IMG/VR virus record: IMGVR_UViG_3300046507_000773
Span: 1-64,000 of that record
DNA from: a virus
Strand: one strand, 5' to 3'
Length of the DNA stretch: 64,000 nucleotides
In this document: positions 48,703-57,627 of the stretch, in pieces
Layout: each line of letters begins with the position of its first letter
How positions within the stretch are numbered: position 1 is the stretch's first letter
Notes under the pieces: generated by a model
The model's input: only the letters and a program-made list of their open reading frames with translations
Databases searched by the model: none
Told to the model about the DNA's origin: nothing
Program-made: the position numbers and the translations under genes

Positions 48703-49446
48703 ATGGATACTCTGGTTTATACGCTGTTTCCCCCAGTACCGGTTATCGCTGAGGGCGCCACACAAGAACAACGTGAGAGCATCAAGATCGGCGCAGGCAT
48801 CGTTTTAGAGAAGGCCAAGTCAATGGCAAATACCGTGGAGCGTATTCGCGTCCACAACGATGCAATCGGTAAGATCATCGAAGTGAAGGAAAACCTTCAA
48901 AGGTACATCGGCCAACTTCAAGCCGCGTTTGAAGAAGGCTTTGTCAATAAGGTTGCACTTCGTCCTTACTACGCACAAGAAACGGTCATCATTAAACAGA
49001 GCATGGAAATGTTCTTACTGACCGATAGCTTCATCCGCTCGGTCAAGGACCTCGTTGAGAAAACGCGCCCCAAGGATGCCGAGGAATGGAATCCGCGGAT
49101 AGCGGCAGTGACGGACCCTGTGATTCGTCGCGCCCTTCTGGCTAACGAGATGATTCGTGGCATGGAGAACGTAACGATTCTCGATAGCCCCCACATCCGT
49201 GTTCGCGGCCAGATCTTTATGACGGTTGCTAATCCGCCTAAAGAAGCAGGTGTCGCCGATCCAGCCACCTTCGGTATGTTCCTCTTTGCCCCGCAGCAAA
49301 TCAAGGATCTTACGCCGGAAGAGTTCCCCATCGTTCATCCGTTTTTCAAGGACAGCCCAGAGCCTGCTCGGGAGTTCTCGTTCAACTACGATCTGATGGT
49401 GAACCAGTCAGTGATGAAGTACTTTCGCGTCGAAGGACTGATGTGA
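48703..49446 (+). CDS. hypothetical protein, 247 aa
   Basis: Helical first half ('IGAGIVLEKAKSMANTVERI', 'IIEVKENLQRYIGQLQAAF', likely coiled coil) and a mixed second half ending 'MKYFRVEGLM'. Between the capsid gene and the RNAP-like gene; a virion role is plausible by position only. Confidence 0.7.
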   Translation: MDTLVYTLFPPVPVIAEGATQEQRESIKIGAGIVLEKAKSMANTVERIRVHNDAIGKIIEVKENLQRYIGQLQAAFEEGFVNKVALRPYYAQETVIIKQSMEMFLLTDSFIRSVKDLVEKTRPKDAEEWNPRIAAVTDPVIRRALLANEMIRGMENVTILDSPHIRVRGQIFMTVANPPKEAGVADPATFGMFLFAPQQIKDLTPEEFPIVHPFFKDSPEPAREFSFNYDLMVNQSVMKYFRVEGLM

Positions 49447-49486
49447 CATAAGGCCCGCACCCTTAATAGGTGCGGGCTGTATGCCG
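49446..49486 (+). terminator. intrinsic terminator-like hairpin
   Basis: Stem GCCCGCACC / GGTGCGGGC with CTTAATA loop, flanked by GACATAAG and TGTATGCCGG. The T-run is missing, only the conserved tail is present. Confidence 0.6.
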
Positions 49487-49497
49487 GATGGAAGATT

Positions 49498-49515
49498 TTT
49501 CAACCACATATCACG
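49498..49515 (+). promoter_or_regulatory. CACATATCACG element (probable phage promoter)
   Basis: TTTCAACCACATATCACG, identical over 18 bases to the copy ending at 8344. Lies 87 bp before ATG 49602, immediately after a terminator-like hairpin. Confidence 0.6.
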
Positions 49516-49601
49516 TACTTGCTATCGGGATTGATAGAGATTAGTAAGCAATAATAACAGATCCTAGAATGAACTCTTAGATAGTGGTTTGCGAGAGCGT
49601 C

Positions 49602-50771
49602 ATGATGAATCAAACGGAGTCCATCCTTAACTCCCACTTCGGTGCACCGGTCCTGCATCAAGTGGGGTTTCGAAAAACTGCACAGGCTTTTGCAAGTCCT
49701 GTTGAAATCACGGAGTCTTACTTTAACTACACCAGGTCACCTTTGACCATTGTGAAACGAAACGGGCTAGTCATTCCGCTCGATCCGGAACCCAGCCTAG
49801 GTTTTGATGAGAACCTAGTCATCCGGATTGAGATCGTTATTCGTAACGGAACGATTCCCGCACTCAAGAAACAATTAAGTGTCCTGGAAGAAGCAGATGA
49901 AAAGGCGATGCACTTGCTTCGGCAAGCCGTCGAGAACACAACAATCAGCCCAGTAAATGGAGGAATCCGCGTAACCCTCGACTATCCGCTGGCTCTGGCG
50001 GAGTTAAAAAAATATGGGGGTACAGTCTATTATGGAGAGCTGGACATAGTCGCCTCGCTCGATCCTCCCGAAACCGTCATCCCGCACCCTTACAGCGAGC
50101 GTGGCAGGCGGGAGAACATTGCGGCCGCGTCAGTGGCTGATGATAAAGGGGAATCCTTCGGGTACTCTGTATTTATCATTGATAACGAGGGGAAGTACGG
50201 ACCACGTTATCTCAACATCGGGGGAAGTGTCTACAAGGTTACGCCAACTCGGGACTTCACAAAACGAGACGGCATCTATGTTGCCTCCACAAGACCGGTG
50301 GAAGGCGATATGCTCGTAACAGGTGTCGAGGTGACCCGACATGCGTTCGAGGGTGCAGAAGACAGCGTAGGCTTGTATAGGACGTATGACGAAGCACTAA
50401 ACCTTGGAGATTTGACAACGGCGCGGAAGAATTCGTTGGCTCAGCTTGAGCACGACAATTTGACATTGCAGCGAGAGATCGCTAACATGAAATCTGCGCA
50501 GAGTCAAGAGGCAGCTGAAAACGATCGAGTCATGCGGGACCTAACAAGCCAGCATGAACGAGAGAAACTAGCTCTTGAAGAGAAACGACTGAAGTCCGAG
50601 TCAGAAGCAAAAGAGCGCGAAGCAGTGCTTGAACGCCAACGACAAGAAATGAAGGACTACTACGAGCAGCGGTCGCTTAACCGGAAAGACAATAGTGAGG
50701 TGGTGAAAGTCCTGCCAGCCATTATTGTTGGAATCGGTGCAGCAATTGCAGTATTGATGAAGATTTTTTAA
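49602..50771 (+). CDS. 389-aa protein with coiled coil and C-terminal membrane anchor
   Basis: Residues 1-265 form a mixed alpha/beta domain; residues ~270-355 are a long charged helix ('LAQLEHDNLTLQREIANMKS', then many Glu/Lys/Arg) that should form a coiled coil; the last ~20 residues 'VLPAIIVGIGAAIAVLMKIF' form a tail anchor. Codons are less biased than in neighbouring virion genes. A C-terminally anchored coiled-coil protein could tether a phage complex to the membrane. ATGATG at 49602 or 49605. Not recognised. Confidence 0.72.
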   Translation: MMNQTESILNSHFGAPVLHQVGFRKTAQAFASPVEITESYFNYTRSPLTIVKRNGLVIPLDPEPSLGFDENLVIRIEIVIRNGTIPALKKQLSVLEEADEKAMHLLRQAVENTTISPVNGGIRVTLDYPLALAELKKYGGTVYYGELDIVASLDPPETVIPHPYSERGRRENIAAASVADDKGESFGYSVFIIDNEGKYGPRYLNIGGSVYKVTPTRDFTKRDGIYVASTRPVEGDMLVTGVEVTRHAFEGAEDSVGLYRTYDEALNLGDLTTARKNSLAQLEHDNLTLQREIANMKSAQSQEAAENDRVMRDLTSQHEREKLALEEKRLKSESEAKEREAVLERQRQEMKDYYEQRSLNRKDNSEVVKVLPAIIVGIGAAIAVLMKIF

Positions 50772-50785
50772 GTAAGGGAGTGAGC

Positions 50786-52426
50786 ATGGGAGATAGAGAG
50801 CTAGGGCGTCTCATCGATTTACATACGCCTAAGCTGAATCCTCGCACTGCCAAAGGCCTTGCTGTGGAGCATTTGCAGAAACCTGAACTGTACATCGATC
50901 AGGTGATGCGCTCCGCAGCAAAAGGTTTCCCTGTTGGGTTGCACTACCTCGGCTTTTCCCACACGACGCCGATGGAAGAGTTCAACGAGCAAAAGCGTCG
51001 ACCCAGCAGTAACCGTGGCAATAAGAAGCAGTACGACATTGCGCGCTCGGACGTGTACATGGTGAAGTTCCACTTCCGCTGGCAACCACCGGGCTTACCC
51101 CCGGAAGACTTGCCGCCGCGGTATATCTCTTTGCCGTTTGTCGGCGAAGCAGGTACGATCTATATCAGTGGAAGCCGGTTTGTCATCTCGCCAATCATGG
51201 CAGACCGGGTGATCTCTGTGGGCGAATCGGATGTCTTTGTGCGGTTGCTCCGTGCGAAGCTGACGTTCAAACGCATGGGTCACCACTACCGCATCAACGG
51301 TCAGATCGAGACCGTCAACGTGGTGTGGTCGGAAATCCATAACGGCCGTAGCAAAACAAAGGGGACCAGCGGGGCAGGCAAAGCAAAAACGACGATGATG
51401 CATTACTTGTTGGGCAAGTACGGCTTCACCGAAACGTTTGCTCGCTTCGGGAAATGTTATCCGGTTATTGGTGGACCGGAGATCAACGCCAACAATTACC
51501 CGGCATCGGAATGGACCATCTGTTCCAGCAGCGAAGTCAAACCGCGCAATGCATCGCGTGGCAGCTATGCGCCTTCCACCGTGCGCCTGGCAATTCGCAA
51601 TGAAGAGTTCACCCCAACCGTCAAGTCGATGGTGGCTGGATTCTTCTACATCGCCGACTACTTCCCGCATCGCGTGATTCCCGAGACGCGCTATGTGGAC
51701 TCGCAGCGTCTGTGGATGATCCTGATGGGTCACATTCTGTTCTCTTCGCTTTCCATGGAAGGACAGTTGTACGACAACATCGCGGACCATTACCATTCGC
51801 TTGACTACTACATCGACATCATCGTCGATCAGCAGTTGCGAGAAATCGGTATCGCAGTCGATAACGTGTACCACCTGTTCCATGTCATCATCGAGAATTT
51901 CGACAAGTGGGTTGTGAACTCCGGTGACAAGATGACGAGTGTGTACGACAAGGAGCTGAACGTTCGTCACTTCTTGTTGCACGATATCACTTCGTCGATC
52001 ATGAACATGAACTTCCGTCTGAATGCAGCGGCCAAGAAGGAGCTGACCAAGAAGGAAATCATCAAGATCATGGACGCTACCTTGCGTTCTGGCACGATCT
52101 TCCTGATCACGAAGAAGCACGGCGAAGTGTCAACCCTGTCGTCTCCGGGTGACAACATGGCATTCAAGATGACGGCCATGCTGATCCCGCAGTCGGAATC
52201 GAACAAGCAGTCCAAACGTAATGATCGAGGCATCCTCACCGATCCCTCGAAGCGGTTCCACGTATCGGTGATCGAGATCTGCTGTTACTCGAACCTACCG
52301 AAGAGTGGACCAGACGGCCGCCAACGTCTCAATCATTGCGCTCGTCTTGACGATCGTAATGTGGTGCAAAGGAATCCTGTATTCGTGCCTATTCTGGATG
52401 AAGTGCAGGAACTCATTAAGCGGTGA
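50786..52426 (+). CDS. RNA polymerase beta-subunit N-terminal-like fragment
   Basis: phiKZ-type phages encode split beta/beta' subunits for virion and non-virion RNA polymerases. In this 546-aa protein residues 117-134 ('PFVGEAGTIYISGSRFVI') resemble the beta-subunit protrusion motif (GTFIINGxERVI). The C-terminal block, residues 490-522 ('RFHVSVIEICCYSNLPKSG', then 'GRQRLNHCARLD') lies where bacterial beta has its HxGRxCPxETPEGxNxGL segment and resembles phage variants with LPKSxPxGxxxLN. The remainder of beta would be on another gene. ATG 50786 has AAGGGAG upstream. Assignment is from remembered motifs. Confidence 0.6.
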   Translation: MGDRELGRLIDLHTPKLNPRTAKGLAVEHLQKPELYIDQVMRSAAKGFPVGLHYLGFSHTTPMEEFNEQKRRPSSNRGNKKQYDIARSDVYMVKFHFRWQPPGLPPEDLPPRYISLPFVGEAGTIYISGSRFVISPIMADRVISVGESDVFVRLLRAKLTFKRMGHHYRINGQIETVNVVWSEIHNGRSKTKGTSGAGKAKTTMMHYLLGKYGFTETFARFGKCYPVIGGPEINANNYPASEWTICSSSEVKPRNASRGSYAPSTVRLAIRNEEFTPTVKSMVAGFFYIADYFPHRVIPETRYVDSQRLWMILMGHILFSSLSMEGQLYDNIADHYHSLDYYIDIIVDQQLREIGIAVDNVYHLFHVIIENFDKWVVNSGDKMTSVYDKELNVRHFLLHDITSSIMNMNFRLNAAAKKELTKKEIIKIMDATLRSGTIFLITKKHGEVSTLSSPGDNMAFKMTAMLIPQSESNKQSKRNDRGILTDPSKRFHVSVIEICCYSNLPKSGPDGRQRLNHCARLDDRNVVQRNPVFVPILDEVQELIKR

Positions 52427-52465
52427 CCCACGCCGTAAAGTAGTTAATGATAAGGAAAAGAAACC

Positions 52466-54511
52466 ATGATGTTCAATCAATCGAATGACCTGCCGTTCGA
52501 TCCCGTCAACCTGCAAGTCCAGCCGATCAACTTCAGCTTGCAGAATCCGCCGTACGTGCCGAACAACGTGAATACCCACGAAGCGTTGTACGATTACGTT
52601 CCGGCGATCTGCGCGCTGCTGGCCAACGAAATCCAAACCAAGGCCACGGCAAGCAATACGAACTTCCTCCGGGTGTTCATGTACAACCAGTGCGCTCCGA
52701 ACAACTTCGCTACCGAAGCGTTCGACCAGCTGGTGCATGCAACCCTGGACTTCGTCGTCTACATCCTGACCCCGCCGGTATCCATCCAGAACCCGTCGGT
52801 CGAAGCGGCTATCGAGTACGCCGTCCCCGAGATGGTGTACATGATGGCTGCCTACAACTGCCAGCAATACCCGCGTCTGGGTAGCGAGGTGCCGCAGCAA
52901 CTCGTTGGTACGCTGAAGGCGCTGATCGAACAGTACCACTTCGTCAGCAAGGAAATCGAGAACCTCAAGCGCGGCGGTCAGAAGTCGAACAACGCCAGCA
53001 TGGGTAATCGCTCGGCGTTCGGTGGTCGTGGTTCGTTCGGTGGTGGTCAAGCCAACAACAACAACCGCGGCTCGTTCGGCGGTGGTGGACAGCAGCAGCA
53101 AAGCAGCTTCGGTGGCTTCGGCAATCGCAACAACAACCAGAACGCCAACACCAATCGCAGCTTCGGCGCCAGCTCGGGTCTGTTCAGCAATACCAGCAGC
53201 ACCCCGATGGGCTTTGGCAAGCAAACCAATTCGTTCGGTGGCGGCGCGTCGCAGCCTGCTACCCAAATCGAAACCAAGCAAACCACCGGCAGCAAGTATC
53301 CGCAGCCGAACTTCAGCAAAGGAACCAACATGCAGCCTGCAGCACAAGCACCGCAGCAATCGCTGGCCGAAGAGCTGTCGTTCGAATCGCCGGCCGGCCC
53401 GTCGAACGAGGACTACACCGCCACCGACTGGGTACCGTCCAAGCGTTACCCGTACTTCCCGGCGTTTAACCCCGCTACCATGACCCTGTCGTACGAAATC
53501 CAGGCCGACGGGACCACTCATCCGATCTTGAAGAAAAGGGACCCGAATATGGAATACGACCGCCACGCTTTGCCGAGTGTTTTCGGTAACGCGCCGGAAA
53601 GCTACGACCTGAGCCGCACGGCTCAATCGCTGCAACGTATCCAGAAGGGCACGCTTGCCATCAACAGCGAAGCAGCCCTGGCTGCAGCGCCGGTCGAAGA
53701 AGGTCAGGAAGAGCCGAAAACGGTTCTGAATCACCCGGAATGGTTCATCGAGACGTCGCTGACCGGCGCCTGGCTCGTGACCCAGCTGGCTCGTCTGGAA
53801 CTGGACCAGTCCCCGGACGTGTTCCGTGCCAACGCGATGGTGACTTCCCCGATCATCGTGACCCCGGCCGAGAAGGAAACCGTCTCGATCCTGTCCAAGT
53901 GCATGACCTACAAGGGCCTGCGCGAACAGATGGAAGCTGCGTACACCCGGATGACCCCGGAACTGTACCAGGCTCTGAACACCCGGATCACCCGGATCGT
54001 GAACCAGAGCATCCGTCTGGAGATGGGCATTCCGAAGCTGTCGATGACGGACTTCCGTACCGACATCGTCGAAGTGCTCGAGTACATGGAAGAGCGTTAC
54101 GGCAAGGACGTGCTCAACGCGTTCACCTCGCGTCAGGAAGCGCACATCAAAGAAGCGATGGCAACCCTGGACGACGAAGCCTCGGCCAAGATGGTCGACA
54201 GCTTCCTGGCTGGCAAGAAGTTCCCGAACGACATCGCGCCGACGATGCTCTGCCTGGCAACCAACTTCAGCCTGACCGTCGTGAACGTGCGTTCGTTCGA
54301 CCTCGAGCTGGAACTGGGCAACGATGGCCTGGGTTCGGCAGTCACGCCGGAAGCTGTACCGGAAATCCATGAGCTGGTCAAGGGTCTGTTCACGGCGCCG
54401 CACGCCGAGATGGTGCATCGTCACCTGATCCGCACGCAAGACGGCCGCGTCATGGAAGCTGCGCAAGGTGCGCTGGGTGACGGTTACTACACCCTGTCGC
54501 TGGTCGAGTAA
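52466..54511 (+). CDS. 681-aa protein with an FG-rich low-complexity segment
   Basis: A helical N-terminal ~170 residues is followed at residues 179-262 by a low-complexity segment of Gly, Asn, Gln, Ser and Phe with many FG pairs ('AFGGRGSFGGGQANNNN', 'SSFGGFGNRNNNQ', 'FGASSGLFSN', 'MGFGKQTNSFGGG'), then a linker and a helical C-terminal ~330 residues. Strong codon bias. FG/prion-like segments drive condensates in other systems; here that is inference. It directly follows the RNAP-like gene and ends with a terminator. Not recognised as a known family. Confidence 0.78.
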   Translation: MMFNQSNDLPFDPVNLQVQPINFSLQNPPYVPNNVNTHEALYDYVPAICALLANEIQTKATASNTNFLRVFMYNQCAPNNFATEAFDQLVHATLDFVVYILTPPVSIQNPSVEAAIEYAVPEMVYMMAAYNCQQYPRLGSEVPQQLVGTLKALIEQYHFVSKEIENLKRGGQKSNNASMGNRSAFGGRGSFGGGQANNNNRGSFGGGGQQQQSSFGGFGNRNNNQNANTNRSFGASSGLFSNTSSTPMGFGKQTNSFGGGASQPATQIETKQTTGSKYPQPNFSKGTNMQPAAQAPQQSLAEELSFESPAGPSNEDYTATDWVPSKRYPYFPAFNPATMTLSYEIQADGTTHPILKKRDPNMEYDRHALPSVFGNAPESYDLSRTAQSLQRIQKGTLAINSEAALAAAPVEEGQEEPKTVLNHPEWFIETSLTGAWLVTQLARLELDQSPDVFRANAMVTSPIIVTPAEKETVSILSKCMTYKGLREQMEAAYTRMTPELYQALNTRITRIVNQSIRLEMGIPKLSMTDFRTDIVEVLEYMEERYGKDVLNAFTSRQEAHIKEAMATLDDEASAKMVDSFLAGKKFPNDIAPTMLCLATNFSLTVVNVRSFDLELELGNDGLGSAVTPEAVPEIHELVKGLFTAPHAEMVHRHLIRTQDGRVMEAAQGALGDGYYTLSLVE

Positions 54512-54514
54512 TCG

Positions 54515-54556
54515 ACATACGAGCCCACTCCCGAATCTGGGGGTGGGCTTTTCTTT
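54515..54556 (+). terminator. intrinsic terminator
   Basis: Stem GCCCAC.CC / GG.GTGGGC with a CCGAATC loop and TTTTCTTTTC; left flank CGACATACGAG. Confidence 0.75.
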
Positions 54557-54612
54557 TCTGCTTTGTAGAAAGTTGCTTTTTCTGCAAGGAAATATTTATT
54601 AGAGGAAACAAA

Positions 54613-55224
54613 ATGAGTCAATCGCCGCAAGAATGCCATGGTCTGCAACGTCACCTGTGGGACCAAGTTGTTAAAGCCCACGGTTACCCGGAAGGCTACG
54701 AAGGCAAAGACACTGACGCTACCTTCAACCAGCCGCATCATCACAGCATTTCGCTCTTCCACGCTTTGCAGAAGATCGTGGACGGCGACACCAAGTACGC
54801 CGGTACCAAAATCGAGATGGCGCGTGATCCGGTCTATCTTCGCGATGCATTCAAGCTCGTGAGCACGGGCTACGTTGGCGTCGAAGACGAGAAAAACCCC
54901 AACGTGCGTCGTGTCGAAATCTCGGCAATGGTCTATCCGGAAGACACTTCGTTCATCTCGGCCGCCAAGAAGAGCGATGAGAGCGAAGAAGAACGAAAGA
55001 GCTCGAAGATGGCTGTGAAGACGGAAGCGCGCATTCCCGTCATGTTCATGACCAATATCAACAAGAAGGAACTGAAAGACCTTTCGGTGACTCGCCACTA
55101 CCAGGCCGACAAACCGTCGCGTGTCTACGCCGGCATGACCAACCGCGTACTGGAAACGCTGCCGCAAGATATCGTCAACTTCCTGTACGACGGCACTTTG
55201 CCGGCGGAACCCAAGCTCAACTAA
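54613..55224 (+). CDS. hypothetical protein, 203 aa
   Basis: Biased codons and GAGGAAAC ribosome site. N-terminal His-rich stretch ('TFNQPHHHSISLFHALQK'), a charged insert ('SDESEEERKSSK') and a beta/helix C-terminus ('PQDIVNFLYDGTLP'). Precedes the decayed P-loop family array. Not recognised. Confidence 0.72.
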   Translation: MSQSPQECHGLQRHLWDQVVKAHGYPEGYEGKDTDATFNQPHHHSISLFHALQKIVDGDTKYAGTKIEMARDPVYLRDAFKLVSTGYVGVEDEKNPNVRRVEISAMVYPEDTSFISAAKKSDESEEERKSSKMAVKTEARIPVMFMTNINKKELKDLSVTRHYQADKPSRVYAGMTNRVLETLPQDIVNFLYDGTLPAEPKLN

Positions 55225-55236
55225 AGGGGGGCTGTC

Positions 55237-56763
55237 ATGGCTAAGAAAGAGAAGGGTAGCGTCAACGAGCCGACGCGCGAGGTGTTGGATCTCCGAGATC
55301 AAGGCGGGATTGACATTCGCACCAGCGTTGGCGACGAGGGACCTGTTCCCATTACCGGTAGCGTGGGCGTGGTGGTGCTAGGTAAAGATCCCGAGCGTTC
55401 GGCTATCATGGCGGACGTCATCCACAGCCAGCTGCAAAAGCTCGGCTTGCCGATGGTGGAGCGTCACGAGTTTCACGATGTGGGCAAGAGCCACACGATC
55501 GAATACGATGAACCGTCGGTCATGGACATCATTGGTCGTCGTGATCCCAAGCTTTACGGGACGGCAGTTGTGGTTGCACATGACAACTTCGGCCACAGAC
55601 TGGTGGGTAGCCAGCAAAATCAAATCGTCGGCGATATGGTCAAGCGTTCGGACCTGGTCGCCAACAATGAAAGCAAGGTGAGTCGTATCGGACATATCGA
55701 AGAATCGGACGACACTCGTCGTATCTTCGGTAAAAAGGTCGACAAAACCATCACCGATCTTGCTGACCGGGCGCACAACGAAATCTCGGAAGCCGTCACC
55801 AACATTCTGATCGATGGCGTTTATCGTCTCGAACCGAATGTGGCACCGATCAATCGTCTGCTCGCTGTCCAGGCTTTCGTCAGCCGGACAGGTGTGGGTG
55901 CGGCAGCTTACGATGGCTATCGCCGTGTGGAAAACATGCTGATGGCCGCAGAGCGCGTCGAGAACCATATCGACGAACGGGCGGATTCGGGCTTGTTTGA
56001 ACTTTCCTCGTACGGACTGGATCATCAGTTGCGTTCGAATCTGAAACTGGAAAACCAGATCTCGCATCCGAACCCGACGGAAGAAGACGATGAAATGAAT
56101 GCTCGTGTCTATGACGAGCTGGGGCATCTGATGTGTTCTTACCTGGATGTGCATCAGGACAACACGATGCGTCAAGTGAAAGGTCAGTTCCCGTACGACG
56201 GTAGCCTGATCAATCCAGCCTCCGTCGGCCTGCCGAGCGAAATCGACGGCAAGAAAGTCGAAGCGCGTTTCGTCTCGCACCCGGACGAACTGCGCTACAT
56301 CCTCGACCAGAGCAACGTCAACCTGAACGAGGTGGCGAAGAACAAGATCATCGATACGTTCTTCGCACGCGAGAATGCCAATCCGCCGATCTCGGGTGCT
56401 CGCACCTTTGCGCCGGGCCAGGGCTTCAATCGCGATTTGGCAAAGCTCGAAGGCATCGTCGAGGATCTGCGCAAGATGAACGAAAAGCGTATCGATCCTG
56501 CGGCAACCCTGGAAAAGCATCTCCAGAATCCCAAGGAGCCGAGTGCGGCAGAAAATGCCTGGGCCCAGGGCGTGGTTGACCGTGTGAACAAGAAGATCGC
56601 GGAAGACGCAGCCACGACCTCGGAGACGATCGAAGATCTGCTGGAAGATGCATCCGAACTTCCGATCAACGTTACCGTTCATGAGAATGGCATCAGCATG
56701 ACCAATACGAAAGATGGACCCATGCTCACGCTTCGTAATGGCGTGAAGGTCGGACGTTTCTAG
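55237..56763 (+). CDS. 508-aa protein with N-terminal decayed P-loop-like unit
   Basis: Residues 41-116 show 'GVVVLGKDPERSAIM', helix, 'LGLPMVERHEF', then the family core 'PSVMDIIGRRDPKLYGTAVV', shared with the five small genes at 57306-59367. The remaining ~390 residues are helical and acidic with 'NPTEEDDEMNARVYDELGHL' and end in a beta-type tail. So this is the large, multidomain member. Biased codons; 12 bp after the preceding gene. Catalytic Lys of a P-loop is absent (G-K-D-P-E-R). Function unknown. Confidence 0.72.
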   Translation: MAKKEKGSVNEPTREVLDLRDQGGIDIRTSVGDEGPVPITGSVGVVVLGKDPERSAIMADVIHSQLQKLGLPMVERHEFHDVGKSHTIEYDEPSVMDIIGRRDPKLYGTAVVVAHDNFGHRLVGSQQNQIVGDMVKRSDLVANNESKVSRIGHIEESDDTRRIFGKKVDKTITDLADRAHNEISEAVTNILIDGVYRLEPNVAPINRLLAVQAFVSRTGVGAAAYDGYRRVENMLMAAERVENHIDERADSGLFELSSYGLDHQLRSNLKLENQISHPNPTEEDDEMNARVYDELGHLMCSYLDVHQDNTMRQVKGQFPYDGSLINPASVGLPSEIDGKKVEARFVSHPDELRYILDQSNVNLNEVAKNKIIDTFFARENANPPISGARTFAPGQGFNRDLAKLEGIVEDLRKMNEKRIDPAATLEKHLQNPKEPSAAENAWAQGVVDRVNKKIAEDAATTSETIEDLLEDASELPINVTVHENGISMTNTKDGPMLTLRNGVKVGRF

Positions 56764-56783
56764 TTCAGTAACTAATGGTAAAA

Positions 56784-56819
56784 AAGCTAGCCTCTATTCA
56801 TCTTACGTAGAGGCTAGCA
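56784..56819 (-). terminator. perfect hairpin with T-run only on the - strand
   Basis: 11-bp stem GCTAGCCTCTA / TAGAGGCTAGC. On the - strand it is followed by TTTTTTACC; on the + strand by AGTTGGG. No - strand gene lies nearby upstream (next is the portal-like gene ending at 60037), so it may block antisense transcription or act as an RNA element. Confidence 0.55.
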
Positions 56820-56859
56820 GTTGGGCCTGTCGTACATCTAAACGCTGGAAGGAATCCAC

Positions 56860-57183
56860 ATGCTGCACTTGAATCGCCCCATCGCCCAAACAATCGCGAT
56901 GATGGTCGACTTTACTGTGCTTTCACCTGAATACCACGGCACCGACATCCATGTTGTCCCAGACGCCCTGCAGGGAAGGCCTGTATCGATCTTTACTGCA
57001 CCAACTGCATCACCGAATAAAAGTGTCGTGATTTACGAGCCGACATTTGATGAAACCGTCTACGATGGCATCAATGTTTCGTTCATCAAGAATCATGCCA
57101 GTCTTCTGGATGATAATTTCAGAGGACCAGACGTAGCGAATATTGCCAGGCAACTCGTGGAATTCCTTGCACATTCTGCGTAA
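56860..57183 (+). CDS. hypothetical protein, 107 aa
   Basis: GGAAGGAA precedes ATG. Beta-rich with His/Thr/Pro ('GTDIHVVPDALQGRPVSIF') and ordinary codons. It interrupts the array between the large and small P-loop-like members and does not belong to that family. Followed by a 122-bp A/T-rich gap. Confidence 0.65.
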   Translation: MLHLNRPIAQTIAMMVDFTVLSPEYHGTDIHVVPDALQGRPVSIFTAPTASPNKSVVIYEPTFDETVYDGINVSFIKNHASLLDDNFRGPDVANIARQLVEFLAHSA

Positions 57184-57305
57184 TGTTTGCTGTTTGTTAA
57201 TAAAATGCTATGTTAAAATTATTGACCACGCTATTTTAATGAAAGGAATAATTACTTCACCAGTTTTGTTTTACTTTACAGTAACTTAGAGAAGGAAGAA
57301 AACAA

Positions 57306-57626
57306 ATGACAGCAGTTCCAGGAAACATTCACGTCAACATCAGCGGCCAGGACAAGGATGCCCGCGATGTGGTGGCGACCATCGTCAACGATGCACTGAC
57401 CAAAGAAGGGTTCACGAATACCGCAATCGTGAACTCGCACGGCGAACCCATGGCTGGCGTGCACGCGCCGTCGGTGCTCGACGTGCTGAAAAGCCGTGAC
57501 CCGGAGTTCTTCGCAACCCCGGTGCAGATCTGGGCTGACTCGCCCGTCGCAGAAGCGATCGTGAATGCGATCGTGCCTACCGTCGTCGAAGCCGACGTTA
57601 CCATCAACGAAATCGACCCGAAATAA
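57306..57626 (+). CDS. decayed P-loop-like family member A, 106 aa
   Basis: Begins with strand 'IHVNISGQDKDARDVVATIV', helix, 'EGFTNTAIVNSHGE', then the family core 'PSVLDVLKSRDPEFFATPV'. The loop SGQDKDARD replaces Walker A. Strong codon bias. One base separates it from member B. The role may be binding of a nucleotide or another subunit, but no direct evidence exists. Confidence 0.7.
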   Translation: MTAVPGNIHVNISGQDKDARDVVATIVNDALTKEGFTNTAIVNSHGEPMAGVHAPSVLDVLKSRDPEFFATPVQIWADSPVAEAIVNAIVPTVVEADVTINEIDPK

Positions 57627-57627
57627 A

